Position numbers and translations under genes: made by a program
The notes under the pieces: generated by a model
The model's input: only the letters and a program-made list of their open reading frames with translations
The model's database searches: none
Told to the model about the DNA's origin: nothing
Virus record (IMG/VR): IMGVR_UViG_3300045747_000047
Span: 1-29,602 of that record
DNA length: 29,602 nucleotides
Strand: one strand, 5' to 3'
Origin: a virus
Part shown: piece by piece, positions 1 to 8,054 of the stretch
How the letters are laid out: each line of letters opens with the position of its first letter
How positions within the stretch are numbered: position 1 is the stretch's first letter

Positions 1-187
1 CCGGCCCCCAATAATCTCTAAAATAAAGCACCTTGGCGCGGTCCAGCGTCATGCCCGCGATGTCCTCTGCGGGGTAGGCGCGCTTAGAGATCCCGTAGCG
101 GGTCTCGCCGCCAGGATCTTGCGGGTCATTTACATACCCACCCTCTAGCCCGACAGTGCGCTGGAAGGCTGCGTCGAAGTCAGTCAC
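1..187 (-). CDS. Endolysin, GH108 family, N-terminal part (cut by window edge)
   Basis: Reading leftward from a GTG at 187 gives 62 uninterrupted codons that run off the window. Residues 14-29 (LEGGYVNDPQDPGGET) followed by RYGIS and YFRDYW match the N-terminal signature of glycoside hydrolase family 108 lysozymes, which cleave the glycan of peptidoglycan at the end of infection. In this family the Glu of the EGGY motif (residue 15 here) is the catalytic acid. The GTG overlaps the TGA of the preceding small membrane-protein gene as GTGA, so the two are probably translationally coupled as a holin-endolysin pair. No signal peptide is visible, which fits holin-dependent release. The C-terminal peptidoglycan-binding part expected in this family lies outside the window. 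Confidence 0.88.
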   Translation of the reverse strand, partial: MTDFDAAFQRTVGLEGGYVNDPQDPGGETRYGISKRAYPAEDIAGMTLDRAKVLYFRDYWGP

Positions 188-390
188 TTCAGCCCCACAT
201 GCGAAAGAGCCCAGGATGCCAAGCCACCCATTGCGGAGGCTATCGCCATGCCAACCCAAAAGCCCCCCTTGCTTTTATTGGCAAGCTCTAGAAGAGACTT
301 CATGTCTGCCTGTAGCTCTCCGACTTGAGACTCAAGCGCTTCTACTTGCGCTGTCAGACGGCCGAACTGTTGCGGGTCAATGTCAGACAT
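184..390 (-). CDS. Small membrane protein, holin candidate
   Basis: The product has 68 residues. Residues 8-38 are polar with heptad-like Leu/Val spacing and look like a short coiled coil. Residues 43-63 form one hydrophobic, Gly/Ala-rich membrane segment, and the tail is short. This layout (cytoplasmic helix, then one transmembrane helix) resembles small phage holins and XhlA-type proteins. Three consecutive ATGs lie at 396, 393 and 390; the third is preferred because AAGGA then sits about 5 nt upstream. The stop overlaps the GTG of the GH108 endolysin, and this position after the tailspike is the main support for a lysis role. A spanin-like or other membrane role is possible. Confidence 0.65.
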   Translation of the reverse strand: MSDIDPQQFGRLTAQVEALESQVGELQADMKSLLELANKSKGGFWVGMAIASAMGGLASWALSHVGLK

Positions 391-398
391 CATCATCC

Positions 399-2384
399 TT
401 AAATTTGATAGCGAACGGTCAACGCTGAAATGCCTTTATTGCCTGCCGCAGTGAATGCGGCAAATGCGTTGTTCAGCGTGATAACCCCTGTACCAGATAC
501 AACAGTGACCGGGCTAAATTTCTCAGTTCCGCTATCTCTGCAGATTCCGACAAAGGTGCGGTTTGTAGTGGGCCAGAGCGTTGCAGGCATGCCAGTAACA
601 GTTGCCGCCGTGGTGTTGCTGACTCCAACCAGATCAGGAAGATTCAGCGTCACATCACGCCCCTGCACCGTGTAGGTGACAGTGGCAGTCGGGACAGTCG
701 TGCAGCCGGTCAAGCTTCCAGTAAAGCTACCCGTATCGCCGCTTGCGTAAGATGCGCCGTTATAAGTGGAATTGATAACAGTTGAGTAGCTGACACTAGG
801 CCGAACAAGATTGATTAGGTATGCGTTCTTGAGCGTCAGCAGATCGCAGCTAATGTTTGTCTTGTCGGTGCCAGCCGCAGCCCAATAATCCTCGATGCTG
901 ACAATCCGGGCGTTACCGATGGCGATAGATGGCCCGTCGCTCACACCAAGTATGTGCCCGCCTTTCAGGTAGAAAGCTAGTCCAAGAGGGCCAGTTGAGT
1001 ATTCGACTCGGATGCAAGAGCCGTAGTTGCTTTCAAACCAGCAGTCACGGAAGCTAATCATTCCGTAGCCGACTTCAGCAATGCAATCCTTGCGGATCAC
1101 CACTGCGCCAGTTTTTGCAGAAATCGCAGTGTGCGTTCCAGACCCTGCACTTGACGCAGTGATTGCAGCGCCGCCAACTGTCGCAGATAGCGTGATAGAG
1201 TTGGTTGCAGTAGAAGCTACATAGTAGATTTGCTCTACAGCAAAACCAGTTGGCAGAGCGCCGCTTGTCGTGATTGACACCGGATCATTAACAGACAAGC
1301 CGTTAGCGGTCCATCCGACAGTGGATGACCCGTTCGTAAACGTCACAGCCGCAGTGGGTGAAATGGTCCCGCAGGTTTCCGTGTCGCAGGTGTCCCAAAC
1401 TGCTTGACCGCAGCCGCCGATGTCATAGGCAAACGATGAACATCCGGCCGTAACGACCCGATCAAACTTGAAGGAATTGCAGTAAGCGCCAGCGCCAGAA
1501 TGCGTGGTTTGCTGGCCCACAGTGCAATTGCCGATGGTGCAGTTGTGAACTTCGCTGACTAGCGAGTTACGCCACAGAATGCCCGTGACAAAGGCATCGA
1601 CGTCTAAGTCTTCAAGCTGTACATTTGCAATCCCATCAAAAAACAGGCCCACCGCCATGGTCTTTGTCAGCCCGTAAAACGTCATAGAACTGATGGACAG
1701 TTGCAGAGCAGATGCAGGGTTTGCCACTCCACCATTGGTAAACGTGAACAGGTTTCCGGTGGCCCCTGACTTCTGCTTGATCGTGGTCTGATTGCGGGCC
1801 GCACCGAAAAGCCGCACGCCTTGAGTCAGTCGCGTGCCAGACACAGTGACCGAGACGTTAGAAACGATGTAGGTTCCTTTAGGCAAGAACCCAGGTGAGC
1901 CGACCGTGTAGCAGTAGTTGAGGAAGTTCTGAACCGCTACGGTGTCGTCTGTAGTGCCGTCACCCACTGCGCCAAAGTCTTTGACCGAGACGGACTCCCG
2001 CAGCTTTGTCTGCAGCGTTGTGGCAGTTGCTCCAGTGCCGCTTTGGATGAACCCGACCAGGCTAGAACCTGAATACGCAGCCAGGTTGGTCGTGAAGTTT
2101 GCGGCGTCCGCGCCTACGGCTGTGATGTTGTCATCGTCCGTCAACGTCACGCCTGCGCTGGTCTTCACGATGATGCGATAGGCGCTCGTCCCCAACCAGA
2201 TGGACGCACGACCGCCGCTGTCCAAGACAACAGGGTTAGCATTCGGGGTTCCGCCGCCTTGGGTGGTATAGGTGGCAAGCGGTGTAAGGGTGCCCGCAGC
2301 GTAGGTGTAGACTAGCCCTCCGCTCAGAGGCACCCCAGAGTTGTCTTCAGCCTGGAAGCGTCCTGCGGTGAAAAGGTATGCCAT
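399..2384 (-). CDS. Tailspike protein, head-binding domain plus pectate-lyase beta-helix
   Basis: This 661-residue product is a receptor-binding tailspike. Residues 1 to about 100 hold a head-binding-like domain (GGLVYTYAAGT, NPVVLDSGGRASIWL). Residues 133-147 carry the motif SVKDFGAVGDGTTDD, the usual entry into a right-handed parallel beta-helix of the pectate-lyase superfamily, followed by beta-rich, Gly/Asn/Thr-rich coils to about residue 560 and a separate C-terminal beta domain. Such proteins bind and often cleave surface polysaccharide, but the sugar cannot be read from the sequence. The ATG at 2384 is chosen over a GTG at 2423 because the stretch 2404-2426 forms a terminator-type hairpin. 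The place after the ejection genes equals that of P22 gene 9. Confidence 0.85.
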   Translation of the reverse strand: MAYLFTAGRFQAEDNSGVPLSGGLVYTYAAGTLTPLATYTTQGGGTPNANPVVLDSGGRASIWLGTSAYRIIVKTSAGVTLTDDDNITAVGADAANFTTNLAAYSGSSLVGFIQSGTGATATTLQTKLRESVSVKDFGAVGDGTTDDTVAVQNFLNYCYTVGSPGFLPKGTYIVSNVSVTVSGTRLTQGVRLFGAARNQTTIKQKSGATGNLFTFTNGGVANPASALQLSISSMTFYGLTKTMAVGLFFDGIANVQLEDLDVDAFVTGILWRNSLVSEVHNCTIGNCTVGQQTTHSGAGAYCNSFKFDRVVTAGCSSFAYDIGGCGQAVWDTCDTETCGTISPTAAVTFTNGSSTVGWTANGLSVNDPVSITTSGALPTGFAVEQIYYVASTATNSITLSATVGGAAITASSAGSGTHTAISAKTGAVVIRKDCIAEVGYGMISFRDCWFESNYGSCIRVEYSTGPLGLAFYLKGGHILGVSDGPSIAIGNARIVSIEDYWAAAGTDKTNISCDLLTLKNAYLINLVRPSVSYSTVINSTYNGASYASGDTGSFTGSLTGCTTVPTATVTYTVQGRDVTLNLPDLVGVSNTTAATVTGMPATLWPTTNRTFVGICRDSGTEKFSPVTVVSGTGVITLNNAFAAFTAAGNKGISALTVRYQI

Positions 2385-2403
2385 GTGCTTTCTCTCGGAA
2401 ATG

Positions 2404-2426
2404 AAAAAAGCGCCCGTAGGCACTTT
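2404..2426 (-). terminator. Intrinsic terminator or leader hairpin before the distal tailspike
   Basis: On the minus strand AAAGTGCC and GGCGCTTT pair (8 bp including one G-U) around the tetraloop TACG, followed directly by six T. This is a rho-independent terminator layout. It lies between the ejection gene ending at 2457 and the tailspike ATG at 2384. Positions 2398-2421 match 15846-15869, before the coat gene, at 22 of 24 bases. A role as a 5' stabilising hairpin of a processed mRNA is an alternative. Confidence 0.72.
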
Positions 2427-2456
2427 GCTGTGATGTTCGGAATCGACCCGATATTT

Positions 2457-4613
2457 CTAGGGTGGTGCGTTGCGGCGGTTATCCTCGCGTGCCTGTGCGG
2501 GGAGCGCTAGAGACATCAAAGGGTTTACTCTTGCGCCCTGCGCCGGTTGCGCAAATGTCTGAAGCGCGTTTCGAGGAGCAATGATCTGCCGCTGCTGCAA
2601 GCCCTGAATCACGCCACTGATTGCATCGCGCCCGATGGGCAATTTTTGGGCAATTCGCTCCAGGGTATCCAATCCGCGCCCCAGCACCAGAGCGCCGCTG
2701 TTGCTGTTGTTGACAGCAGCCCCCGCTGGCTGGCTCTGCATGTACTTTGCAGCATCTCCGATGTCCCGCATCTGCTGGATTTCTTCTCGGCTGAAGAACG
2801 CAGGCAACTTGTCCTGAATGTCTCGGAAGGCATCGCGGTAGGTCTTGCCGCCAAACTTTATGATGTCAGCATCGCCGCCTGTCGCTTTGTCGCGCAGGTA
2901 GCGAACTAGGGTCTGCCGCATAGACTGTGCGGCCTCTGGGCTCAGTTCGTTGCGCAGCGCCTGCACATCAGCCACGGTTGCACCCTTGCCGATCACGTAG
3001 CGCTGGATGAACTGATCGGGCTCCACGCCATCGGCCACGGCGCTCAATGCAGGGTTGGCCTCAATCCTAGCCATAAGCTCACGGTGCGCTGATCTTGCGC
3101 GCTGGAATCCTGCGATAGCTTCCCGTCCAGCCTGCTGACCTGGTGGCGTGACAACGCCAAGTGGAACAGGCAGATTGCCGGGGTTGGTTGCGATCACTTC
3201 CGCATTGTCTAGAGCGCTGCGCACGATTCCCAAACCGTGCCGCAATGTGCCGTCAGCGCCAGCCCCTCTGATGCGTTCACCTAGAGCTCGCACAAGCTGC
3301 TGCTGATAGTCAACCGTCAGCGGAGTTGCCCCGGTCGTCAGGTCGTTCAGCACCTTGTCGATTTCTGGCGGAAGTTTGCCGGCTAAGTCTTGCTGCAGCC
3401 TGCGCGCTGCCACTTGAGCAGCGGCAGGTCCATTCAAAACTACGCTTCTACCTTCACTGTCACGCGCCGCCGCGTAGAGCGCGTCACGGCTAGCGCCAGC
3501 GCTCTGCAGGTTTCTGTCCAGAGAATTGATGACCCGAGAGCCTGTTTCGGCCATGCTCGGCGCGTTGGCCGCTCCAGCATCGTCCAAGCCTTGGAGCAAG
3601 GTGGAGACATTCCTGTTTTCAAGTTCCGGCAGAGCCTGCAACGATGGGTCCGTACTGTTTGCGCCAGTCTTTGCTAGGTTCTTTTCCCGCGTGATCTGTC
3701 CTGGGTTTTGCGTCAGTTGGCCGACCGTTGGGGTGGTGCCTGTGCGCTGGAACACAAGCATTCGACGCAAGGCACCAGCGTTAAGCGGCTGGCCGTTGCT
3801 CAATGCCGCTGCCGCCTCCTCCCGCATGTTTTGGCGGATGCCCTCGGGGACGCTTGACCAGTCAATGCCAGACCTTTGCAGAGTCAGGCTAATCTGCTGA
3901 TCTGCGCGCTGAAGCTCAACGGCCCGTGGGGTCAACATCCGAGCAAGAGCATTCCCCGCCGACCTGACGCCGCGTTCGATCTTGTCTGCGCCAAGCCCGC
4001 CTGCCACGCCGCCAGCAAGGGACGCGGTCAGTTGTTCTGCATCGCTGCCGCCAGCCTCGCGGACGCTGCCACCGGCAACACCAGATCCAACCGCCCCAGC
4101 GCCTTGCACAACCGGCCTCGCTGCAAAACTATTCAACACGTTGCGGGTTATGCCCTGCGCGCCATCGGCAAGCATGTTTGCGCCGCGTGACACGCCGCCA
4201 GCGCCGAGCAAGAGCGTGCCAGCATCTGTTGCGACACGTTCGTTTGCGTTGCGCGGTTCAGGAACCCCAGCCGATGTCATCAGCGCATTGAGCGCCGGCA
4301 TGGTTTGTTGAAACCGTGGCCCATTGCCTTTGCCGGCCACCAGATCCGCCCCAGCGTTGTAAAAGCCCCCAATCGCATCGGCACCCATAGCCGGCAAAGC
4401 CGCCGCAGCATTGACAACCGACCGCCCAACTAGACCGGCTTGCCGTGGGATGTCGCGGATCACATCCCCAAGAGACTGAGACGCTTCGCGGGGCTGTGTC
4501 GTCTCAGATTGGCGCGCAGCTTTGTATGCAGCCGCAACCGTGTCGAACTCTGGCGTACCCTTGCGCGCCTCGTTCTTAACGATCCAATCCGCGTACTCTG
4601 CTGCCGTTGCCAT
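2457..4613 (-). CDS. Internal virion / DNA ejection protein (largest of three)
   Basis: The product has 718 residues, rich in Ala, Gly, Gln and Arg. The N-terminus (ATAAEYADWIVKNEARKGTP) is a short helical motif seen in many phage ejection proteins. Residues about 50-220 contain Gly/Ala-rich amphipathic and hydrophobic stretches that could insert in membranes, and the rest is predicted helical. No lysozyme or transglycosylase motif was found. It is third of three consecutive genes (6682 to 2457) before the tailspike, the same place as P22 genes 7-20-16, whose products leave the capsid to form a channel through the periplasm. Its ATG overlaps the preceding TAA by one base (TAATG). The functional call rests on composition and synteny; sequence identity to gp16 is not asserted. 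Confidence 0.7.
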   Translation of the reverse strand: MATAAEYADWIVKNEARKGTPEFDTVAAAYKAARQSETTQPREASQSLGDVIRDIPRQAGLVGRSVVNAAAALPAMGADAIGGFYNAGADLVAGKGNGPRFQQTMPALNALMTSAGVPEPRNANERVATDAGTLLLGAGGVSRGANMLADGAQGITRNVLNSFAARPVVQGAGAVGSGVAGGSVREAGGSDAEQLTASLAGGVAGGLGADKIERGVRSAGNALARMLTPRAVELQRADQQISLTLQRSGIDWSSVPEGIRQNMREEAAAALSNGQPLNAGALRRMLVFQRTGTTPTVGQLTQNPGQITREKNLAKTGANSTDPSLQALPELENRNVSTLLQGLDDAGAANAPSMAETGSRVINSLDRNLQSAGASRDALYAAARDSEGRSVVLNGPAAAQVAARRLQQDLAGKLPPEIDKVLNDLTTGATPLTVDYQQQLVRALGERIRGAGADGTLRHGLGIVRSALDNAEVIATNPGNLPVPLGVVTPPGQQAGREAIAGFQRARSAHRELMARIEANPALSAVADGVEPDQFIQRYVIGKGATVADVQALRNELSPEAAQSMRQTLVRYLRDKATGGDADIIKFGGKTYRDAFRDIQDKLPAFFSREEIQQMRDIGDAAKYMQSQPAGAAVNNSNSGALVLGRGLDTLERIAQKLPIGRDAISGVIQGLQQRQIIAPRNALQTFAQPAQGARVNPLMSLALPAQAREDNRRNAPP

Positions 4614-5998
4614 TATTTGCGCCCGCTTAGGATTGCGTCTGCTGCACTGAAAATGTCAGACTGAGATGAATTTACGCCTACAAAGTCTGTATTTCCTCCG
4701 GTCGCCTTGGGGCGTTTCTTTTCTGGAACTTCGGCAAGCATGGTTTGCTCTGCAAGCTTGCGCTGTTTGGCTTTGTCCGCCTTTGTCACCGCGTCGTCGC
4801 CATGCTGCGGGAAATAATGCTCGTCTGCATCTTGGTATTCTTGGGGACCGATAACTGCGCCGGATTCCTTGCGAAGTTGCCCAGCAATCCACTGATACTT
4901 TGCGGTTTCGTAGCGCTGCTGCGCTTGGCTTTGCGTGACGTTTGTTAGCGTACCTGCTGCTCTGGAAACCTTGTCTCCGATAAATGGCACCATGCCGCCG
5001 ACAGCCATAGCTGTTCCCTTGATGGCTCCTCTCATGTCTGCAGTCTTTCCGACTTCATCCAGCACATTGGCCGCTTGCTGCATCTTGCTGCCAAACATCA
5101 GCGCCTTTGACTGCCCCTCTGTCAGATCCTTTTCTTTCGCACCGAGCGGTGCGCCGCCCATCATGACTGGCGTTGCGGTAGCCGAGCCAGGCGCAACCAC
5201 AACGGCACGCTCTGCGTCGTAGACTGGCCTTCCCGCAAGATTCCTCTCTTGAGCCAGCCTAGCTCCAGCAAGCTCACGTTCTCGCTTGTCGGTGAGTTGC
5301 TGGCCTTGCAGCGTTGCGCCGACAGATGCCACGCTGTTCGGGTCTTGGGTGTTTTGCGTGGTGTTTGTAACCGTTACTTTGCCGGTGATCGGGTCCACGG
5401 CTTCATTCTGAGTAAACCCCCCGTAGTTCTTTGTCTGCAGGTGAGGTGCAAGCAGTTCTTTTGACTTCGTAGGGTCAAGCTCCGACATCAGAAGGTTTAG
5501 CTTCCAATTTGGATCTGTCTTTATCATTCTCTGATAAGCCGACGCCACTTGCATCGGCACTTTTCCTGCCGTGACGTAGGAGCTCAACATCTGGTCTGCA
5601 GTGTCAGGGTCTAGCGAAATGATCTGGCGTATGTTGTTCAGTCGCTGCGCGTCAAGCGTTGACTGCTCATCCTTGCCAGCCTTTGCCGCAGACTCTCGAG
5701 CCGCAGCGCGGGTCTGCGCGCTCTTGTCCAGCCCCTGAATAAACGCGCCGCCAGCCTGCCCGAATCGGGCCTGAATCTGCGCAAGGCTCGCGGGGTCTTG
5801 CGGGTTGAACTGCCCTCCCTGCACGTAGTCTCGCAACCCGTTGCGGTCTTGATCCGCTTGCTGCGCCTGCATCAACGCCAGCCGGTTTTGCTGCAACTGC
5901 ATCTGCCTCTGAGCTTGCGAGTCATACTGCGCCTGATAGTCAGCAGTCGACCGAGCCGGCTCTGCGAACTGACCATAGATTCCAGCGTCAATCGGCAT
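4613..5998 (-). CDS. Internal virion / DNA ejection protein
   Basis: The product has 461 residues. Residues 20-50 are very Gln-rich (QAQRQMQLQQNRLALMQAQQ), followed by a helical, charged body. A recognisable block near residues 365-400 (YETAKYQWIAGQLRKESGA, then EHYFPQHGD) recurs in phage proteins annotated as ejection or DNA-transfer proteins. A short Gly/Ala/Met hydrophobic stretch near residues 325-345 could contact membrane. The start is supported by AAGGA about 7 nt upstream, which overlaps the end of the preceding gene. The context is the middle of three ejection-type genes, so it is probably packaged inside the capsid and released with the DNA. Confidence 0.72.
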   Translation of the reverse strand: MPIDAGIYGQFAEPARSTADYQAQYDSQAQRQMQLQQNRLALMQAQQADQDRNGLRDYVQGGQFNPQDPASLAQIQARFGQAGGAFIQGLDKSAQTRAAARESAAKAGKDEQSTLDAQRLNNIRQIISLDPDTADQMLSSYVTAGKVPMQVASAYQRMIKTDPNWKLNLLMSELDPTKSKELLAPHLQTKNYGGFTQNEAVDPITGKVTVTNTTQNTQDPNSVASVGATLQGQQLTDKRERELAGARLAQERNLAGRPVYDAERAVVVAPGSATATPVMMGGAPLGAKEKDLTEGQSKALMFGSKMQQAANVLDEVGKTADMRGAIKGTAMAVGGMVPFIGDKVSRAAGTLTNVTQSQAQQRYETAKYQWIAGQLRKESGAVIGPQEYQDADEHYFPQHGDDAVTKADKAKQRKLAEQTMLAEVPEKKRPKATGGNTDFVGVNSSQSDIFSAADAILSGRK

Positions 5999-6007
5999 GG
6001 TCAGTCC

Positions 6008-6682
6008 TTAGCCTGGGTAAGCAAGAGAGTTGTAGTCACCCGTGTAGTTCTTGAACGGGTCCGCAACCTGCCCGCCAGAGCTACCACTATTGAACCATCC
6101 ATTGTTCTGCCCGTAGCTCGCCAGCGCATTCGCAGCGTTGCCCCAGTTCCGCCCGTTGTACAGCGATGCACCAGCCTGCGCGTTGCCGAGCCCAATCTGG
6201 TTCTGAGACACGTTGTTGCCGTAGTTCTGGCCAGCCATCTGGTTGTTGTTCGCGCCCACTTGGCCAAACCCCGCGAGGTTCGACAGCCGGTTGTAGCTCT
6301 GATCGAGCTTGGTTCCCGCGTAGTCCTGCCCGTAGCGCATCAACTCTTTAGCCGCCGCACCGCTGCCCGTCAGACCCCGAGCTGCGTTGCTGCTGTTGAG
6401 CGCGTTGGTGCCCTGATCCAATTCGAACTGATAGCCAGGCTGTGAGGTGATCCCGGATGGGTTCTGCAGCAGGTTTTGAATCTGCGTCAAAGCAGAGTTG
6501 CGAGCATCCAGCGCTGGGGCGTTGTCGGCCCGCGCCGTATCGTAGATGTAGCGCTGCGTCTCGTTGGCTTGGTTGGCCGAGTCACGCTGTGCGTTCACTG
6601 CCTTGCGCGAAGAATCTGCGCCGATCAGCGAGCCGACAATGTTCCCAATGACACCACCGCCAGAATCACCTAGGAAACTCAT
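6008..6682 (-). CDS. DNA transfer / ejection protein, P22 gp7-like position
   Basis: The product has 224 residues. It starts with a Gly/Ile-rich hydrophobic segment (residues 7-22), then a helical region (residues 27-80) and the block PGYQFELDQGTNALN...GLTGSGAAAKEL (about residues 82-114), which is typical of phage DNA-transfer proteins. The C-terminal half is a low-complexity Asn/Gly/Gln region. P22-type phages inject such small proteins with the genome. It is the first of three ejection-type genes and its ATG overlaps the TGA of the GNAT gene as ATGA. The family call is firm and the exact P22 counterpart (gp14 or gp7) is not. Confidence 0.75.
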   Translation of the reverse strand: MSFLGDSGGGVIGNIVGSLIGADSSRKAVNAQRDSANQANETQRYIYDTARADNAPALDARNSALTQIQNLLQNPSGITSQPGYQFELDQGTNALNSSNAARGLTGSGAAAKELMRYGQDYAGTKLDQSYNRLSNLAGFGQVGANNNQMAGQNYGNNVSQNQIGLGNAQAGASLYNGRNWGNAANALASYGQNNGWFNSGSSGGQVADPFKNYTGDYNSLAYPG

Positions 6683-7020
6683 GTTTTTACCCCCGCAACC
6701 TTAAACGCACGAAGCACAAACTCCCGCTGCTGTGTCTCGCTCTTGAGCAGCGTCGTTTCTGTGCCGAAACTGAGAATTTCCCGGATGAGCCGACGTGATG
6801 CCCACCGTCCGCGCCACTCAGGCACGATGCCGATGTGAACCTTGCCGTCCTTCAGGAAAGCGGCGCCGATGGGCTCTCCACCCGACTTGATGCAGAACAT
6901 GAACCAAGGGGCGCACGATGCCTGCCACTGATCCCGCGTGAACCACTGCAACCGCTCCCGATACGCCAGCCAGCCAGCCTCAATGGCCTGCTCGCGGGCG
7001 TATACGTCAAGCCAGATCAC
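6679..7020 (-). CDS. GNAT-fold acetyltransferase-like protein within the tail module
   Basis: The 113-residue product has a GNAT core: a strand (PIGAAFLKDGK, residues 50-60), a second strand (VHIGIVPEW, 61-69) and the acyl-CoA loop and helix RGRWASRRLI (70-79), equal to motif A R-G-x-x-x-S. GNAT enzymes move acyl groups from acyl-CoA to amines; the substrate is unknown. The start is a GTG that overlaps the TGA of the preceding gene (GTGA), and the stop overlaps the next ATG (ATGA), so it is fully embedded in the late operon. It lacks the last conserved motif of longer GNATs and could be a structural derivative without activity. Confidence 0.72.
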   Translation of the reverse strand: MIWLDVYAREQAIEAGWLAYRERLQWFTRDQWQASCAPWFMFCIKSGGEPIGAAFLKDGKVHIGIVPEWRGRWASRRLIREILSFGTETTLLKSETQQREFVLRAFKVAGVKT

Positions 7021-7352
7021 GCAGAGACTTCCCGCCCGCTGACCCGAAGCACCACAGAAGACGCTGCACCAGCCAGCGCAGAGATGAACCCGCTAGCCTC
7101 CAGCGTGTGCCCAACAACACCGGGGAACGTGTAGGTGCTGTTAGCGCCGATGCTGGCAGTCTCGATCAGGTTTGCGGCACCTGCAGTTCCACCGCTGGGC
7201 ACCAGCCGCACCGTGAGCGACACCGCTGCGCCCGTGGTGTTCGTGCCCGTGCACTTGTCCACGATGGTGCGCACGCCAGTGGCTGTGTAGTAGGTGGTCT
7301 CTGCGTTGGCCGCGAACTGTGCGGTAACGAGGGGCTTGCTGGTGACTGTCAT
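7017..7352 (-). CDS. Small beta-rich virion-like protein, function unknown
   Basis: The 111-residue product is made of alternating hydrophobic and Thr/Ser/Ala-rich stretches typical of a beta sandwich (for example VSLTVRLVPSGG at about 44-55 and SSVVLRVSGRE near the end). No cysteine pairs, signal peptide or membrane segment are seen. AGGA stands 6 nt before the ATG. It lies between the LamG-fold protein and the GNAT gene in the tail module, so a minor tail or decoration role is likely by context only. I recognise it as a type of short phage protein without known function. Confidence 0.62.
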   Translation of the reverse strand: MTVTSKPLVTAQFAANAETTYYTATGVRTIVDKCTGTNTTGAAVSLTVRLVPSGGTAGAANLIETASIGANSTYTFPGVVGHTLEASGFISALAGAASSVVLRVSGREVSA

Positions 7353-7361
7353 TCTGCTTTC

Positions 7362-8054
7362 CTATAAATCAGGGAACTGACTAGATGGGACCGTGTATGC
7401 GCCTGTGTATCTGCAAGCCGCCGTGATCCTTACATCATCAACTTGTCCATCAAGTGCAAACCCTCCAACCGCCCCAATCTGCAATAGCTTGGAGCCCGCT
7501 GCAAACGCATACGCCTGCACCCACGTTGCCGCTAGCGTGCCGTTATAAAGTAGGTAGTAATTGTTTCCGCTGCGGCTTAGTGCAACATGCGCAAAAGTGC
7601 CAATAGGGAACGATGACGCGGAAATGTGCGTGTCATTTCCGCTGCCGATGAAATTAAATGCAAACACACACCCACTCGGCCCATCTATGCCCAGCGTCAC
7701 TTCTGTCGCTCCGGCCAACGATAGCCGTAGAAATGCGGCGTACGGAGTGCTCACTGCATTGTTGAGTTTTCCCCAGCACTCAATTGTGAAGTTTCCGCCA
7801 GAGGTCACATCCATTGCTGAAGATGCACCCAAAGACACTACATTGGTTCCGCCGCCGCCTGGAGAAGTCCCGTTTATGGAAACTGCAAACCCGCCGAACT
7901 TGCCAGGCGCGGAAAAAGTCGTCCCAGTGTTGGTGACCGCGTTGCCTTTAACGTCTACATAGTCGTTATTGAAATGCAGGAGAGCCCGCACAGATCCGAA
8001 AAATGGATCGGTCGCCGCCGCCATCTTCAAGAACCCAGGCCCCTGAGTAAACAT
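7362..8054 (-). CDS. LamG / concanavalin-A-like lectin domain virion protein
   Basis: The product has 230 residues and consists almost wholly of one laminin-G-type (LamG, ConA-like) domain. Visible landmarks are ALLHFNNDYVD (residues about 25-35), NFTIECWGKL (about 88-97), FAHVALSRSGNNYYLLYNG (about 151-169) and the closing QVDDVRITAACRYTG (about 205-219). The fold commonly binds carbohydrate. In a tail gene cluster it may add a receptor-binding or capsid-adhesive surface. The ATG overlaps the TAA of the preceding gene by one base (TAATG). An alternative start is the internal Met at residue 11. The ligand cannot be deduced. Confidence 0.82.
   Translation of the reverse strand: MFTQGPGFLKMAAATDPFFGSVRALLHFNNDYVDVKGNAVTNTGTTFSAPGKFGGFAVSINGTSPGGGGTNVVSLGASSAMDVTSGGNFTIECWGKLNNAVSTPYAAFLRLSLAGATEVTLGIDGPSGCVFAFNFIGSGNDTHISASSFPIGTFAHVALSRSGNNYYLLYNGTLAATWVQAYAFAAGSKLLQIGAVGGFALDGQVDDVRITAACRYTGAYTVPSSQFPDL

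Noticed and set aside
2385-2423. GTG start at 2423 for the distal tailspike
   Set aside because: The extra 13 codons coincide with the terminator hairpin 2404-2426, and the usual N-terminus of such proteins begins at the ATG at 2384.
5798-6445. Plus-strand 215-codon open frame
   Set aside because: Covers the ends of two ejection-type genes in antisense; Val/Arg/Leu-rich with no recognisable motif.
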